This document shows, in pieces, positions 1 to 8,054 of a stretch of 64,000 nt of DNA. Location of the stretch: NCBI RefSeq assembly GCF_900110865.1, contig NZ_FOFD01000004.1, forward strand, positions 1 to 64,000, written 5' to 3'. The DNA comes from Natrinema salaciae (GTDB lineage Archaea; Halobacteriota; Halobacteria; Halobacteriales; Natrialbaceae). Each line of letters begins with the position of its first letter. Position 1 is the first letter of the stretch. A program made the translations under genes and the position numbers. The notes beneath the pieces were generated by a model. It was not told the origin of the DNA. It did not search any database and saw nothing but the letters and a program-made list of their open reading frames with translations.

Positions 1-218
1 TGCGGCTCGAGGTCGCGATCGCCGACGTGCTCGCGCCAGTAGGCCAGCGAGCGATCGTATAGGGTACCACGATCGAGCCCTTGAGCAGCAGCGTCGTCGA
101 TGTCCGCGAGGTGGTTCATCACCGCGGCGCCGTGAGCGCGAGGCTTCGGGAAGGTATCCGGCTCGGACCCAGTTACGTCGTCAAATTGAACCGGATCGTC
201 AGCAGCGTCGACGCTCAT
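1..218 (-). CDS. Hypothetical protein of the integrated element, truncated by window edge
   Basis: The first 72 codons are visible, starting with ATG at 218 and running off the left edge without a stop. The start overlaps the stop of the upstream 39-residue gene (ATGA-type overlap), so it belongs to the same minus-strand operon. The visible protein is acidic and unremarkable, with a stretch resembling a helical segment around residues 35-60 (MNHLADIDDAAAQGLD). I recognise no family. Gene crowding and tiny neighbours fit a provirus or integrated plasmid module. Confidence 0.6.
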   Translation of the reverse strand, partial: MSVDAADDPVQFDDVTGSEPDTFPKPRAHGAAVMNHLADIDDAAAQGLDRGTLYDRSLAYWREHVGDRDLEP

Positions 219-334
219 AGCGGGCCCTCCCGCGCGTCGCGAACATCACGCGTACAATCCGGACACAGCCGACGAAGGCCGTCGACGGTCTCACCGCATC
301 GCTCGCACTTGCTGTCCTCGACGAGTCGGCTCAC
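215..334 (-). CDS. Small zinc-ribbon protein (39 aa)
   Basis: Starts with GTG at 334, overlapping the stop of the sigma-like HTH gene by four bases (GTGA), and its own stop overlaps the next ATG. The protein carries two CxxC pairs (CERCGETVDGL and CPDC), the pattern of a single zinc ribbon. Tiny zinc-finger proteins of this sort are common in haloarchaeal viruses and integrated plasmids, where they are assumed to bind nucleic acid or protein. Function unknown. The double coupling and the intact knuckles argue that it is real. Confidence 0.6.
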   Translation of the reverse strand: MSRLVEDSKCERCGETVDGLRRLCPDCTRDVRDAREGPL

Positions 335-531
335 GGCGATCCCTCCTCGAGTTTCTCCTCGGATCGAGCGAGCAGATTGCCGATCGTCCCCGGCTGGCGG
401 TCGGTCCGGCGAGCGAACTCCCGAACGCCGATGCCGTTCTCTCGACAGGAGACGTAGGCCTCACGTTCGGCCTCCGTGAGCACAGAGAGGTCCGGCCCAA
501 AGTCGACCAGCGTCGCTTGCTCACTCGACAC
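331..531 (-). CDS. Small sigma-70 region-4-like HTH protein
   Basis: 66 residues. After an N-terminal acidic stretch comes a segment reading LTEAEREAYVSCRENG, then GVREFARRTDRQPGTIGNLLARSEEKL. This is the layout of a sigma-region-4/LuxR-like helix-turn-helix, as found in many haloarchaeal virus and plasmid genes. Likely a DNA-binding regulator of the element. It overlaps its upstream neighbour by 11 bases and its downstream neighbour by 4, so translation is probably coupled. Which DNA it binds cannot be read from the sequence. Confidence 0.7.
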   Translation of the reverse strand: MSSEQATLVDFGPDLSVLTEAEREAYVSCRENGIGVREFARRTDRQPGTIGNLLARSEEKLEEGSP

Positions 532-889
532 GCTCGCTCACCTCCCGTTCGGGGGTCGCAACGTGGCGGACGTGTTCGTCCGAGAAGCGGATCTGGACAC
601 CGGTCCAGCCGTCGACGAACGCGCTCGCGTCCTCACCGCCGACTCGCATCGGCAGCACGATCTCGTAGGGGTGGCGCTCGCACCGCCACCCAAACGTGAT
701 GAGTTCGTCGAAGGCAGCAGCGAGAGCGACGTGTACCAGGTCCGGTTTCTCGACACGCTGTGATCCCTTCGACTTCACGACCGGATGGCAGCACTCCGGA
801 CAGACCGGAATGCCCTCGCTATCCCGCGTGGGTTCCCGAACGATCGCCGGAGAAACGACACCGAACCGCTCGAGACCAGTTCGGCTCAT
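521..889 (-). CDS. Conserved element protein with CxxC zinc knuckle
   Basis: 122 residues. The N-terminal third holds CPECCHPVV, half of a zinc knuckle, and later there is a lone WRCERHP. No family is recognised with certainty. The start ATG at 889 overlaps the stop of the 42-residue gene upstream (ATGA). It is part of the six-gene overlapping minus-strand operon at the end of the integrated element. Its in-frame acidic bias (many D/E, few K) is typical of haloarchaeal coding sequence, unlike the Arg/Ser-rich shadows in the other frames. Confidence 0.65.
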   Translation of the reverse strand: MSRTGLERFGVVSPAIVREPTRDSEGIPVCPECCHPVVKSKGSQRVEKPDLVHVALAAAFDELITFGWRCERHPYEIVLPMRVGGEDASAFVDGWTGVQIRFSDEHVRHVATPEREVSERVE

Positions 890-1014
890 CGCTCACCTCT
901 CTCGAGTGCGCGGCGAACGTCCTCGTCGCTGGCCTGCGTCGCAGGGTGAGCGATGACTGTCCCGGTCTCGACATCGTACAGCCGACTCGCAGGCACGAAG
1001 ACGGCCTCACGCAT
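886..1014 (-). CDS. Small hypothetical protein (42 aa)
   Basis: Runs from ATG at 1014 to TGA at 886-888. The sequence begins MREAVFVPASRLYDVETG and ends ALERGER. It is linked by overlapping start and stop codons to both neighbours, 8 bases upstream and 4 downstream, which is the main reason to accept so short a frame. It may be a small phage-type protein. No domain is recognised. Confidence 0.5.
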   Translation of the reverse strand: MREAVFVPASRLYDVETGTVIAHPATQASDEDVRRALERGER

Positions 1015-1246
1015 CGGCCTCACCGCCGTGACGACCGGCCGATGTTTCCGGATCGGGGATCGAAACGTCGATACCAGCGGCGGAGCCGCGGCTCAGGCGG
1101 GCATAGGAGTCACAGTCGCCACAGCGGTGGGCCCGGTCGTCGTCATCACCGAAGACGCGACGGAACCGGTCCGTAACATGGGCTCCGCAGTGGGTACACG
1201 TCGAGTTGTCGACCGGCGGCCACGGCGCGACCGTCACGCAGACCAC
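1007..1246 (-). CDS. Zinc-ribbon protein of the integrated element
   Basis: 79 residues with CTHCGAHVTDRF near residue 17 and CGDCDSY near residue 43, a complete four-cysteine zinc ribbon. It is the first gene of the minus-strand operon and lies closest to tRNA-Tyr, with about 170 bp of intergenic DNA that must carry the operon promoter. An internal GTG four codons in is an alternative start. The role is unknown. Related small zinc-finger proteins are frequent at the ends of haloarchaeal integrated elements. Confidence 0.6.
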   Translation of the reverse strand: MVCVTVAPWPPVDNSTCTHCGAHVTDRFRRVFGDDDDRAHRCGDCDSYARLSRGSAAGIDVSIPDPETSAGRHGGEADA

Positions 1247-1414
1247 CCCGCCAGTCGACTATGAAAATCGCCCGAAGGCGTACACCCGGAACTGGAAGCA
1301 AGTTCCACACCGAATTTGACCCCTGAATTCGAAAACAAGAAATCGGCAATAGAGGCGCTATTAGTCGTGAAAACGCCAGTATCAGGTTCGACTACGCTTC
1401 GACGGGAAAGGAAG

Positions 1415-1488
1415 TCCGCCCTCCCCGATTTGAACGGGGGGCAAGTCGATCTACAGTCGACTGCTCTACCAGTCTGAGCTAAGGGCGG
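1415..1488 (-). tRNA. tRNA-Tyr (GUA)
   Basis: Full cloverleaf on the minus strand: acceptor stem CCGCCCT/AGGGCGG, D-stem GCTC/GAGC, anticodon stem GTCGA/TCGAC with loop CTGTAGA (anticodon GTA), and T-stem CCCCG/CGGGG with loop TTCAAAT. The C1-G72 pair is the identity element of archaeal tRNA-Tyr. No intron, and CCA is not encoded. An AT-rich TATA-like segment lies about 25 bp upstream near 1510-1525. The 3' end faces the integrated element at 1-1246, the usual orientation for integration into a tRNA 3' end. Confidence 0.97.
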
Positions 1489-1613
1489 GCACTCCAATGT
1501 AGCCGCCGTGGTGCACATAAGGGTTATTATTCGGGACGGCGGGGAGGTGTTACGAGCCGTGAACAGCAGAATGATTGATATAGGAGGCGTGATAACATGT
1601 TGGCAACTCGTCC

Positions 1614-2249
1614 ATGAGCAAGATCACGTTTCGGGCCGACGACGACCTCGTCGAACAACTCGAGGGACTCGAGATCTCCAAGAGCGAAGCGATGCGGGAG
1701 GCGCTGCGCTCGTACCTCGAGAGCGGGGCGGCCCGGGACGACGACGCTGGCTCCGAGCCGGTGCGCGAGGCCGACGGCGCGATCGACGACCTCGTTCGCG
1801 AGCGGGTCGACGAGCGACTCGAGACGCGACTACGGGAACTCGGCCTCGAACACGCGTCGTCGCGTACGCGCGAATCGAATTCATCGCCACCGGCCGAGCC
1901 ACAGGACGTCAGTATCTCGATCTCGCTCGAGGGTGCGACGGAGTCGGACGACCGAGTTCGAGTCGACGGCGCACGCACGCGTCAGACAACGGTCAACGAC
2001 GACGGGCGACCGAACCGGTCGCAGCAACGGACGGAGACGCGACCCGAGGAGACGGACACGCAGTGTAACCAGTGTGGCGACCGCCTCGACGGCGATCACG
2101 TCTACTGTCCCAACTGTGGTGAAAAAGCCTCGAAGCGGCTGTTCTGCGACTGTGGCGACGAAATCCGATCCGACTGGTCGTTCTGTCCCAGCTGCGGTCG
2201 TCGGACGCCCGCAGCGGACGTCCTCGAGTCAGACGGTCAGCAGTACTGA
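1614..2249 (+). CDS. cdrL: CdrL, ribbon-helix-helix and double zinc-ribbon regulator of cell division
   Basis: 211 residues. An N-terminal ribbon-helix-helix domain (residues 1-45, KITFRADDDLVEQLEGL...SKSEAMREALRSYL) is followed by a long acidic, low-complexity linker. The C-terminus has two zinc ribbons (CNQCGDRL...CPNCGEK and FCDCGDE...CPSCGRR). Haloarchaeal CdrL (cell division regulator long) is encoded just upstream of cdrS-ftsZ2 and is known to act on that promoter. Order, spacing and domains match here. The 195 bp downstream hold five copies of GTAAGAC, the likely operator. Start chosen where the RHH strand begins (MSKITF). Confidence 0.88.
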   Translation: MSKITFRADDDLVEQLEGLEISKSEAMREALRSYLESGAARDDDAGSEPVREADGAIDDLVRERVDERLETRLRELGLEHASSRTRESNSSPPAEPQDVSISISLEGATESDDRVRVDGARTRQTTVNDDGRPNRSQQRTETRPEETDTQCNQCGDRLDGDHVYCPNCGEKASKRLFCDCGDEIRSDWSFCPSCGRRTPAADVLESDGQQY

Positions 2250-2254
2250 CCAGT

Positions 2255-2426
2255 GTAAGACAGAGAACGTCCAGTCCGACGGAAGTTTTATTATCCATGC
2301 TAAACATCCCTTTATTCGCGTAAGACGGTTTGTCTTACACCCGTCGTTCAGACGGAAAATCGCCCGATGTCGGGTGGTTCAAGCGTAAGACACGCCGCGT
2401 CTGACAGGGGCGCGCCACCGTCTTAC
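2255..2426. promoter_or_regulatory. Promoter region of cdrS-ftsZ2 with five GTAAGAC motifs
   Basis: Between cdrL and cdrS the heptamer GTAAGAC or its complement GTCTTAC occurs at 2255, 2320, 2332 (complement), 2385 and 2420 (complement). The copies at 2320-2338 form a perfect inverted repeat, GTAAGAC-GGTTT-GTCTTAC. A TATA-like TTTTATTA lies at 2286-2293. RHH proteins bind short palindromic sites as cooperating dimers, so these are good candidates for CdrL or CdrS operators. That assignment is inference. Confidence 0.65.
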
Positions 2427-2444
2427 CCCACGGGGAATACAACC

Positions 2445-2624
2445 ATGGAGCGTGTGACACTGCGAATTCCGAAACAGCAGATCGAAGAAGTAGAGCAACT
2501 GGTCGATTCGGGCGAGTTTCCGAACCGGAGCGAGGCGATCCGGTCGGCCGTCCGCGAGATGATCAACGAGCAACAGGACGGGCCCACCGAGCAGTCCGGC
2601 AAACGCAACTGGGCGAAGGTGTAA
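2445..2624 (+). CDS. cdrS: CdrS, short ribbon-helix-helix regulator of cell division
   Basis: 59 residues (from ATG at 2445), almost entirely one ribbon-helix-helix domain: [19 protein letters not shown], then [16 protein letters not shown]. CdrS is the haloarchaeal regulator co-transcribed with ftsZ2. Here the stop is 2 bp before the ftsZ2 start, so the two are one operon. It controls ftsZ2 and division in Halobacterium and Haloferax. The first in-frame ATG at 2367 would add an unrelated Arg/Ser-rich extension across the operator region and is rejected. Confidence 0.93.
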   Translation: MERVTLRIPKQQIEEVEQLVDSGEFPNRSEAIRSAVREMINEQQDGPTEQSGKRNWAKV

Positions 2625-2626
2625 CG

Positions 2627-3814
2627 ATGCAGGATATCGTTCAGGACGCCCTGGAGAACGCGGAGGAAGAGGCCCGGGAGATGGACGCCTCGATGGGCGA
2701 CGACGAGTTCGGGGAGCCCCGAATCGTCATCGTCGGCTGTGGCGGTGCCGGAAACAACACGATCAACCGACTGTACAACATCGGCGTCGACGGTGCCGAC
2801 ACCGTCGCGATCAACACGGACAAACAGCACCTCAAGATGATCGAGGCCGACACGAAGATCCTGGTCGGCAAATCGCTCACCAACGGGCTCGGTGCCGGCG
2901 GCGATCCGTCGATGGGCGAGCGCGCGACCGAGATGGCTCAGGGCACGATCAAGGAGGTACTCGGCGACGCGGACCTCGTGTTCGTGACTGCCGGAATGGG
3001 CGGTGGCACCGGCACGGGTGCCGCCCCCGTCGTCTCGAAGATCGCCAAAGAGCAGGGCGCGATCGTCGTCGGGATGGTCTCGACGCCGTTCAACGTCGAG
3101 CGAGCCCGCACGGTGAAAGCCGAGGAAGGCCTAGAGAAGCTGCGCGAGCAGGCGGACTCGATCATCGTGCTGGACAACAACCGGTTGCTCGATTACGTCC
3201 CGAACCTGCCGATCGGGAAGGCGTTCTCGGTGATGGACCAGATCATCGCCGAGACCGTCAAGGGGATCTCGGAGACGATCACCCAGCCCTCGCTGATCAA
3301 CCTGGACTACGCCGACATGTCCACGATCATGAACCAGGGCGGCGTCGCGGTGATGCTCGTCGGCGAGACCCAGGACAAGAACAAGACCGACGAGGTCGTC
3401 AAGGACGCGATGAACCACCCGCTGCTGGACGTCGACTACCGCGGTGCCTCGGGCGGACTCGTCCACATCACTGGCGGCCCCGACCTCACGCTGAAAGAGG
3501 CCGAGGGCATCGCCGACAACATCACGGAGCGCCTCGAAGCCAGTGCGAACGTCATCTGGGGCGCCCGGATTCAGGAGAACTACAAGGGCAAGGTGCGGGT
3601 CATGGCGATCATGACCGGCGTCCAGAGCGCGCAAGTGCTCGGACCGACGACCCAGAAGCAGGCCGACAAATCGCGCCAGAGCATCGAGGGCGTGACCGAA
3701 GCCGAGTTCGACGCGAGCAACAACGTCGAGAACGCGGGCTCCGGATTCGGCGCGCAGAGCGACGGCGGCCGCGAAGAAGTCGAGCGACAGAACGGCGTCG
3801 ACGTGATCCGATAA
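2627..3814 (+). CDS. ftsZ2: Cell division tubulin FtsZ2
   Basis: 395 residues. N-terminal acidic helix, then the Rossmann-like GTPase: GCGGAGNNT near residue 37, the tubulin signature [10 protein letters not shown] around 125-134, and the T7 synergy-loop region NLDYADM near 226. The C-terminal tail is variable and acidic. FtsZ2 polymerises with GTP and drives constriction of the haloarchaeal division ring assembled on FtsZ1. The immediately upstream RHH gene identifies it as FtsZ2 rather than FtsZ1. It is convergent with ncsA, and the 270 bp between them show no gene. Confidence 0.95.
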   Translation: MQDIVQDALENAEEEAREMDASMGDDEFGEPRIVIVGCGGAGNNTINRLYNIGVDGADTVAINTDKQHLKMIEADTKILVGKSLTNGLGAGGDPSMGERATEMAQGTIKEVLGDADLVFVTAGMGGGTGTGAAPVVSKIAKEQGAIVVGMVSTPFNVERARTVKAEEGLEKLREQADSIIVLDNNRLLDYVPNLPIGKAFSVMDQIIAETVKGISETITQPSLINLDYADMSTIMNQGGVAVMLVGETQDKNKTDEVVKDAMNHPLLDVDYRGASGGLVHITGGPDLTLKEAEGIADNITERLEASANVIWGARIQENYKGKVRVMAIMTGVQSAQVLGPTTQKQADKSRQSIEGVTEAEFDASNNVENAGSGFGAQSDGGREEVERQNGVDVIR

Positions 3815-4084
3815 TCGAAGCGGCAGACCGTCCGGCGCGATCACGCGATTGACACACCACCGTCGCGCCGGCCGGGAATCGGTCTCACGGATCGCGTTTC
3901 TCGAAAGCGAACTGCTATTCGCGAGTGGCGACGCGCTCGCGACGCGGCCCGTTCGTCGACGTCCCGACGATCGAGAAGGGTTCGAATTCGGTCACGATAT
4001 GCATTAGAAGTGCCGTTTACGGCCGTATACGGGATAGGACCGATCGGAACTCGTTCGAGTCGACGAGAGACGTGCCGCTGTGAG

Positions 4085-5044
4085 TCAGACCAGCGACTCG
4101 AGCAGCGAACACTTGCGACAGACCTCGCGCGTCGTCGTCGAGCCGCACTCGACGCACTCCCGGAGGTCGGCCCCGTCGTCGCCGGCGTACGTCTCGGCGG
4201 CAATTCCCGCGAGTTCCTCGTACCCCGAGAGGATCGAGTGGCGAGTGCCGGGGTGGTTCTCCTCCAGGTCGTAGAGGAGCTGCTGGATCTCGCCGCGGTA
4301 GGCCTCGCTGGCGTGGGGGCACTCGGTGATGTGGGCCGGCAGATCGTTGATGTGGGCATAGAGCGCGACCTCTTTCTCGGGAACGTCGCGAAGCGGTTTT
4401 GCGCGGGGAACGAATTCGTTCTGCTCCTCGCGCTCCGAGAGCGGGCCGAGGCTGGCGTCGAAGTGTTTCGCGACCTGTTCGACGTCCCCCTCGAGGAAGT
4501 TCATGAGCGCGGTCTGGGCCTCGTCGTCGAGATTGTGGCCCGTCAGGAGGAGATCGGCCTCGAGCTCGTCGGCGTAGTTCGAGAGGAGGTCGCGCCGGAA
4601 GACGCCACAGTAGGCGCAGGCGGCCATGTTCTCGGGATCGTCCTCGACGACGTCGTCCATCCGAACGCCGAACTCGTCCTCGTAGGTGACGAGTTCGTGG
4701 CGGATATCGAGGTCGTCGGTGAGTTCGACGCACGCCTCGACGGACTCGTCCCGGTAGCCCTCGATCCCCTCGTGAATCGTCAGCCCGACGAGTTCGATGC
4801 GGGGGTCCTCGGCGAAGGTGTCGTGGAGGATCTGCGTGAGGACGACGCTGTCTTTCCCGCCGGAGAGTCCGATCACCCAGGTCTGGGGGTTCTCGGGTGT
4901 CGCGTCGTGGGGAACGAGATCGTCCCGTCGGACCCGGCGGCGCACCCGCTTCTCGACCGATTCGCGGAAGTGATCCGCACAGAGGTGTGCCCCGGAGTAG
5001 GCGGCGTGCATGACCGCCTGCTCGCCGCAGCGGTTACAGTCCAT
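4085..5044 (-). CDS. ncsA: NcsA, tRNA U34 2-thiolation enzyme
   Basis: PP-loop ATPase of the TtuA/Ncs6/CTU1 family that adenylates U34 of tRNAs for 2-thiolation, using the SAMP ubiquitin-like sulfur carriers in haloarchaea. Visible are an N-terminal zinc finger (MDCNRCGEQAVMH), the PP-loop GLSGGKDS, the catalytic CAYCGVFRR, and a C-terminal zinc finger (CVECGSTT...CRKC). An in-frame ATG at 5071 would add nine residues, but homologues begin at the MDCxxCG motif, so 5044 is chosen. The position next to ftsZ2 is conserved in Haloferax. Confidence 0.93.
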   Translation of the reverse strand: MDCNRCGEQAVMHAAYSGAHLCADHFRESVEKRVRRRVRRDDLVPHDATPENPQTWVIGLSGGKDSVVLTQILHDTFAEDPRIELVGLTIHEGIEGYRDESVEACVELTDDLDIRHELVTYEDEFGVRMDDVVEDDPENMAACAYCGVFRRDLLSNYADELEADLLLTGHNLDDEAQTALMNFLEGDVEQVAKHFDASLGPLSEREEQNEFVPRAKPLRDVPEKEVALYAHINDLPAHITECPHASEAYRGEIQQLLYDLEENHPGTRHSILSGYEELAGIAAETYAGDDGADLRECVECGSTTTREVCRKCSLLESLV

Positions 5045-5208
5045 TAGCGGTCCGTTGTCGGTCGCCGCCAATCACGGTTTCGTCTGGCGAAGGCGACTGG
5101 CGGCGTCTCACGACGAGGTCGCTGTCTTACGCTCGACGTGAGACGGTCGGATCTCCCGCGATCGCGTCGTTCGAAACGCCCTTCCGCGCTCCTCGAGTCG
5201 GCGCGCAC

Positions 5209-5907
5209 ATGGTGATATACGATCGATCACCGTCGACCGCGACCGAGCTGATCGACGAGTTCGACGGCGGCGTCGGCTGGTTCGCCCATCCGAACGAAAC
5301 CGGGCTGCGTGCGAGCCACGCCCTGCTGGGCGACGACGGCGGCGTCTGGCTGTTCGATCCCCTCTGGGCACCCGGGATCGACAAGGAGATCGGCGCGCTC
5401 GGCGACGTCGCGGGCGTCGTCGTCTGTTCGGCCTACCACGCTCGAGACGCCGATCGGTTCGCTCGCCGGTTCGACGTTCCCGTCGCCGTTCCGCGGTGGC
5501 TGGACAGGGTTCCGGCGCGTCTCGACGCACCGCTCGAGCGGTTCGATGGCGCACTCGGGACCTCGGGATTTCGAGTCCGGGAGGTGAGCCCGCTCCCGGG
5601 CTGGTCCGAGGCGATCGCCTACCGGCGGTCCGACGGGACGCTGTACGTTCCGGACCTCCTCGGAACCGCGCCGCCGTATCTGGTCGGCGACGAACGGCTC
5701 GCGGTGTACCTCCTGCTCCGGCCGGTCGTTCCGACGGCGGTCTTCGAGGGGATCGCACCGGAGCGGATCCTCGTCGGCCACGGGACGGGCGTGTTCGCCG
5801 ACGCCGCGAGCACCCTCGCGGACGCGCTCGCGACTGCGCGACGGCGGTTCCCGCGGGCGCTACTCGAGGGACGGTCGCAACTGCGTGCACTGGTCGACGC
5901 GATCTGA
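5209..5907 (+). CDS. Metallo-beta-lactamase-fold-like protein without metal motif
   Basis: 232 residues. The strand pattern and phrases such as SHALLGDDGGVWLFDPLWAPGID, VVVCSAYHARDADRFARRFDVPVAVP and ILVGHGTGVF follow the haloarchaeal MBL-fold hydrolases. The HxHxDH metal motif is replaced by SAYHARDADR, so the catalytic zinc site is probably degenerate. Function unknown. It is transcribed divergently from ncsA and convergently with the alpha/beta hydrolase that follows. It could be a binding rather than a hydrolytic protein. Confidence 0.75.
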   Translation: MVIYDRSPSTATELIDEFDGGVGWFAHPNETGLRASHALLGDDGGVWLFDPLWAPGIDKEIGALGDVAGVVVCSAYHARDADRFARRFDVPVAVPRWLDRVPARLDAPLERFDGALGTSGFRVREVSPLPGWSEAIAYRRSDGTLYVPDLLGTAPPYLVGDERLAVYLLLRPVVPTAVFEGIAPERILVGHGTGVFADAASTLADALATARRRFPRALLEGRSQLRALVDAI

Positions 5908-5935
5908 GCAAGGCTGCCGGCTGTGACGTACGGCG

Positions 5936-6655
5936 TCAGACGGTGACCCGCGCTCGCTCTTCGACGGCACTGGAGCCCTCCTCGAGGGCGGTCAGCAGGA
6001 GGTCGACGTACCGATCCCGGCCGGCGGAGGAGAACAGTTCGTGGCCACCGTTGTAGAGGACGACGTGTTCGGCGGGAACCCGCTCGCCGATCGGTCGGAG
6101 ATTCACGACGGGATCGCGCAGCGAGCAGAAGACGACCGCGTCGTGGTCGATCGTCAACAGCTCGTCCTGCGCGCGGCGCGTCTCTCGGACGAACGCGGGC
6201 GAGACCCACGAGGGGGTCGTCGCGAGCTGGTGATCGGTCGCCCGCTCGCCCAGCGCCTCCCTGTCGAGCCCGCTGACCGGCAGACACGGGAACGTGGTCG
6301 GAATCTTCGACATCCCGTCCAGCACGGGCTCGGGGAGTCCCTCACCGTATCCCCACCACGGACTCAGGTAGACGTGGTTGTCCGCGCCGTCCAGGGCCTG
6401 TGCGACGAGCGCGCCGGCGCTGTGAGCCAGCAGCTGGTACCCGTCGAAGTCGAGGACGTACTCGGCGATCGGCTCGAGCCAGTCGGCTTTGAAGTCGTCG
6501 ATGTTGGTGGGGAGTTCGAACGCGTGGACTCGGTAGCCGGCCTCGGTCAACGTCCCGATGAGCCAGCTGACGTTCTCGTGGGTCCAGCGGTTGCCCCAGC
6601 CCATGACGAAGACGAGCTCTTCGTCGCCGTCCTCGTTGAAGATCCGGTGTCGCAT
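5936..6655 (-). CDS. Alpha/beta hydrolase
   Basis: 239 residues from ATG at 6655. The fold is shown by VFVMGWGNRWTHEN (oxyanion strand), the nucleophile elbow AHSAGALVAQ near residue 75, an Asp on SLRDPVVN, and a terminal His in YNGGHELFSS. That is a Ser-Asp-His triad in the right order. Substrate unknown. It resembles lysophospholipase-like or RBBP9-type serine hydrolases. The longer frame to 6763 adds an Arg/Cys-rich segment and is rejected. The genes on either side face other directions, so it is monocistronic. Confidence 0.8.
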   Translation of the reverse strand: MRHRIFNEDGDEELVFVMGWGNRWTHENVSWLIGTLTEAGYRVHAFELPTNIDDFKADWLEPIAEYVLDFDGYQLLAHSAGALVAQALDGADNHVYLSPWWGYGEGLPEPVLDGMSKIPTTFPCLPVSGLDREALGERATDHQLATTPSWVSPAFVRETRRAQDELLTIDHDAVVFCSLRDPVVNLRPIGERVPAEHVVLYNGGHELFSSAGRDRYVDLLLTALEEGSSAVEERARVTV

Positions 6656-6837
6656 AGGTTTCCGTTCGCCGCGAATCGATAAAAAACCTGATCTCTCGAC
6701 GCACCGCTCGAGACGATCGCGGCTGCAACCTGCCGGTTTCGCGGCTCGAGCGCACCGGCGCACACCGCGAACCGCCGGGAGAGCCGCGATCGGCCGACTG
6801 AGAAACGACTTTGCGCCTCGAGCCCCAAGCGCGACCG

Positions 6838-7533
6838 ATGAGTGGATTTGACCGCAGTGACGCGGTCGACCGCCTCGAGCGGCTGGTCGAGACCGTCGCG
6901 ACCGACCGGATGCCGGTTCCCGTCCGGGAAGTGTGGGCGTTCGGCGACGTGGCGCTCGGCCTCGATCCGGTCGAGCGACTGGACGTCTACGTGACCAAGG
7001 ACATCCTGCTGCGCGACGACAGCGAGTCCGCGCCCGCGAGCGCCGGCGGAGCGGCGTCGGACGCGGACCCCGAGGCCGAGTTCCGCGAGTCCCACGGCAT
7101 CGAGGGCGTCGGCAAATCGGTCCGGGCCGACTGGGCGCGCGACCACCCGGCGTTCCTCCGGGCGAACAGGAACGGTCACGCCGCGCCCGAGCAGTGTCTC
7201 GCCGCCCACCTCCTCGAGGACGACGAACCGGTCCACCTCGAGGTCTGTAACTCCCCGTTCGAGGACAACGTCACCCAGCGGCTGCGCGGCGCGCGACTGC
7301 GCGAGGATTACACTCAGTTGCTCGATCCACGGGGGGTCTGTCTCTGGGCCGAGGGCACCAGGAGCGACGAGGCGTTCCGAAAACTCCGCGAGAGCGACCT
7401 GGCGCTGCCGACGCTGTCCGCCGCCCTCGAGATGCTCGGCATGGATGCGGACGAGGCCGAGACGGCCGCTCGAGAACTCCACGCCTGGCGCGAGCAACAA
7501 GACGGCGTGACCGTCCGCGGCGACGTCGTGTGA
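6838..7533 (+). CDS. Conserved haloarchaeal protein of unknown function
   Basis: 231 residues from ATG at 6838. The protein is acidic, with an early segment VREVWAFGDVALGLDPVERLDVYVTKDILL that resembles a nucleotidyltransferase-like beta-hairpin but without a convincing GS...D.D catalytic set. A charged insertion rich in Ala/Ser/Glu lies near residue 70, and the C-terminus is helical. I know it only as a conserved haloarchaeal family. The start is chosen because the upstream codons from 6811 are not acidic. The gene is monocistronic and convergent with the following HTH gene. Confidence 0.75.
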   Translation: MSGFDRSDAVDRLERLVETVATDRMPVPVREVWAFGDVALGLDPVERLDVYVTKDILLRDDSESAPASAGGAASDADPEAEFRESHGIEGVGKSVRADWARDHPAFLRANRNGHAAPEQCLAAHLLEDDEPVHLEVCNSPFEDNVTQRLRGARLREDYTQLLDPRGVCLWAEGTRSDEAFRKLRESDLALPTLSAALEMLGMDADEAETAARELHAWREQQDGVTVRGDVV

Positions 7534-7545
7534 CGCGGCCGGCCG

Positions 7546-7917
7546 TTACCGGTCGATCGGCGTCTCCTGTAAGTCCGCGACCGTCTCCCGAACCCGCTCG
7601 AGATACGTCGCGGTCGTCGCCCGGTCGACGTGGACGACGCCGCGCTGCCGATCGTGTTCGATCAGTCCGGCTTCGTCCAGTTTCGGGAGGTGCACGTGGC
7701 GGAGTTCCGTTGCGATCTCCCGACGATCGGGGTCCGCCGCGGCCGTCTCCGGCGCTCGATCGACGACGTAGTCGACGAGCTCCTCGTGCGTAGCGGTGTC
7801 GGCCGTCGTTCGCATCGCGTACCGACAGATCGACCGCCGGTACGGATCGTTCAACGCGTCGAACGACGGATCGATCGGTACGGGTTCCACATCGTCCTCC
7901 GCGTCCCGGTCGCTCAT
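7546..7917 (-). CDS. Winged-helix protein of the DUF7344/ArsR-like type
   Basis: 123 residues. The typical haloarchaeal layout is present: FDALNDPYRRSICRYAM, then THEELVDYVV, then IATELRHVHLPKLDEAGLIEHDR, ending in a beta-wing. This is a stand-alone winged helix of the DUF7344 kind, assumed to regulate transcription. The ligand is unknown, and no cysteine metal site is visible. It is transcribed divergently from the HTH_10 gene at 8055. The shared 137-bp spacer holds AT-rich promoter elements. Confidence 0.8.
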   Translation of the reverse strand: MSDRDAEDDVEPVPIDPSFDALNDPYRRSICRYAMRTTADTATHEELVDYVVDRAPETAAADPDRREIATELRHVHLPKLDEAGLIEHDRQRGVVHVDRATTATYLERVRETVADLQETPIDR

Positions 7918-8054
7918 TGTTCAGCAATGCTCACTTCTGTCGGATAGGTGCGGCGCGGAAGTATTCACGCCCTTTATCCGAGTTCGCGATCGTCGCGGAC
8001 GGCCGGCCGAAACTGGGAAACCGAACCGATACCTATCACCGGTAGTTCGCCAGT

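Noticed and set aside
3131-3844. Long minus-strand frame of 237 codons within ftsZ2
   Set aside because: Opposite-strand shadow of a GC-rich acidic gene; composition (many V, L, R, H) is that of the reverse complement of FtsZ2.
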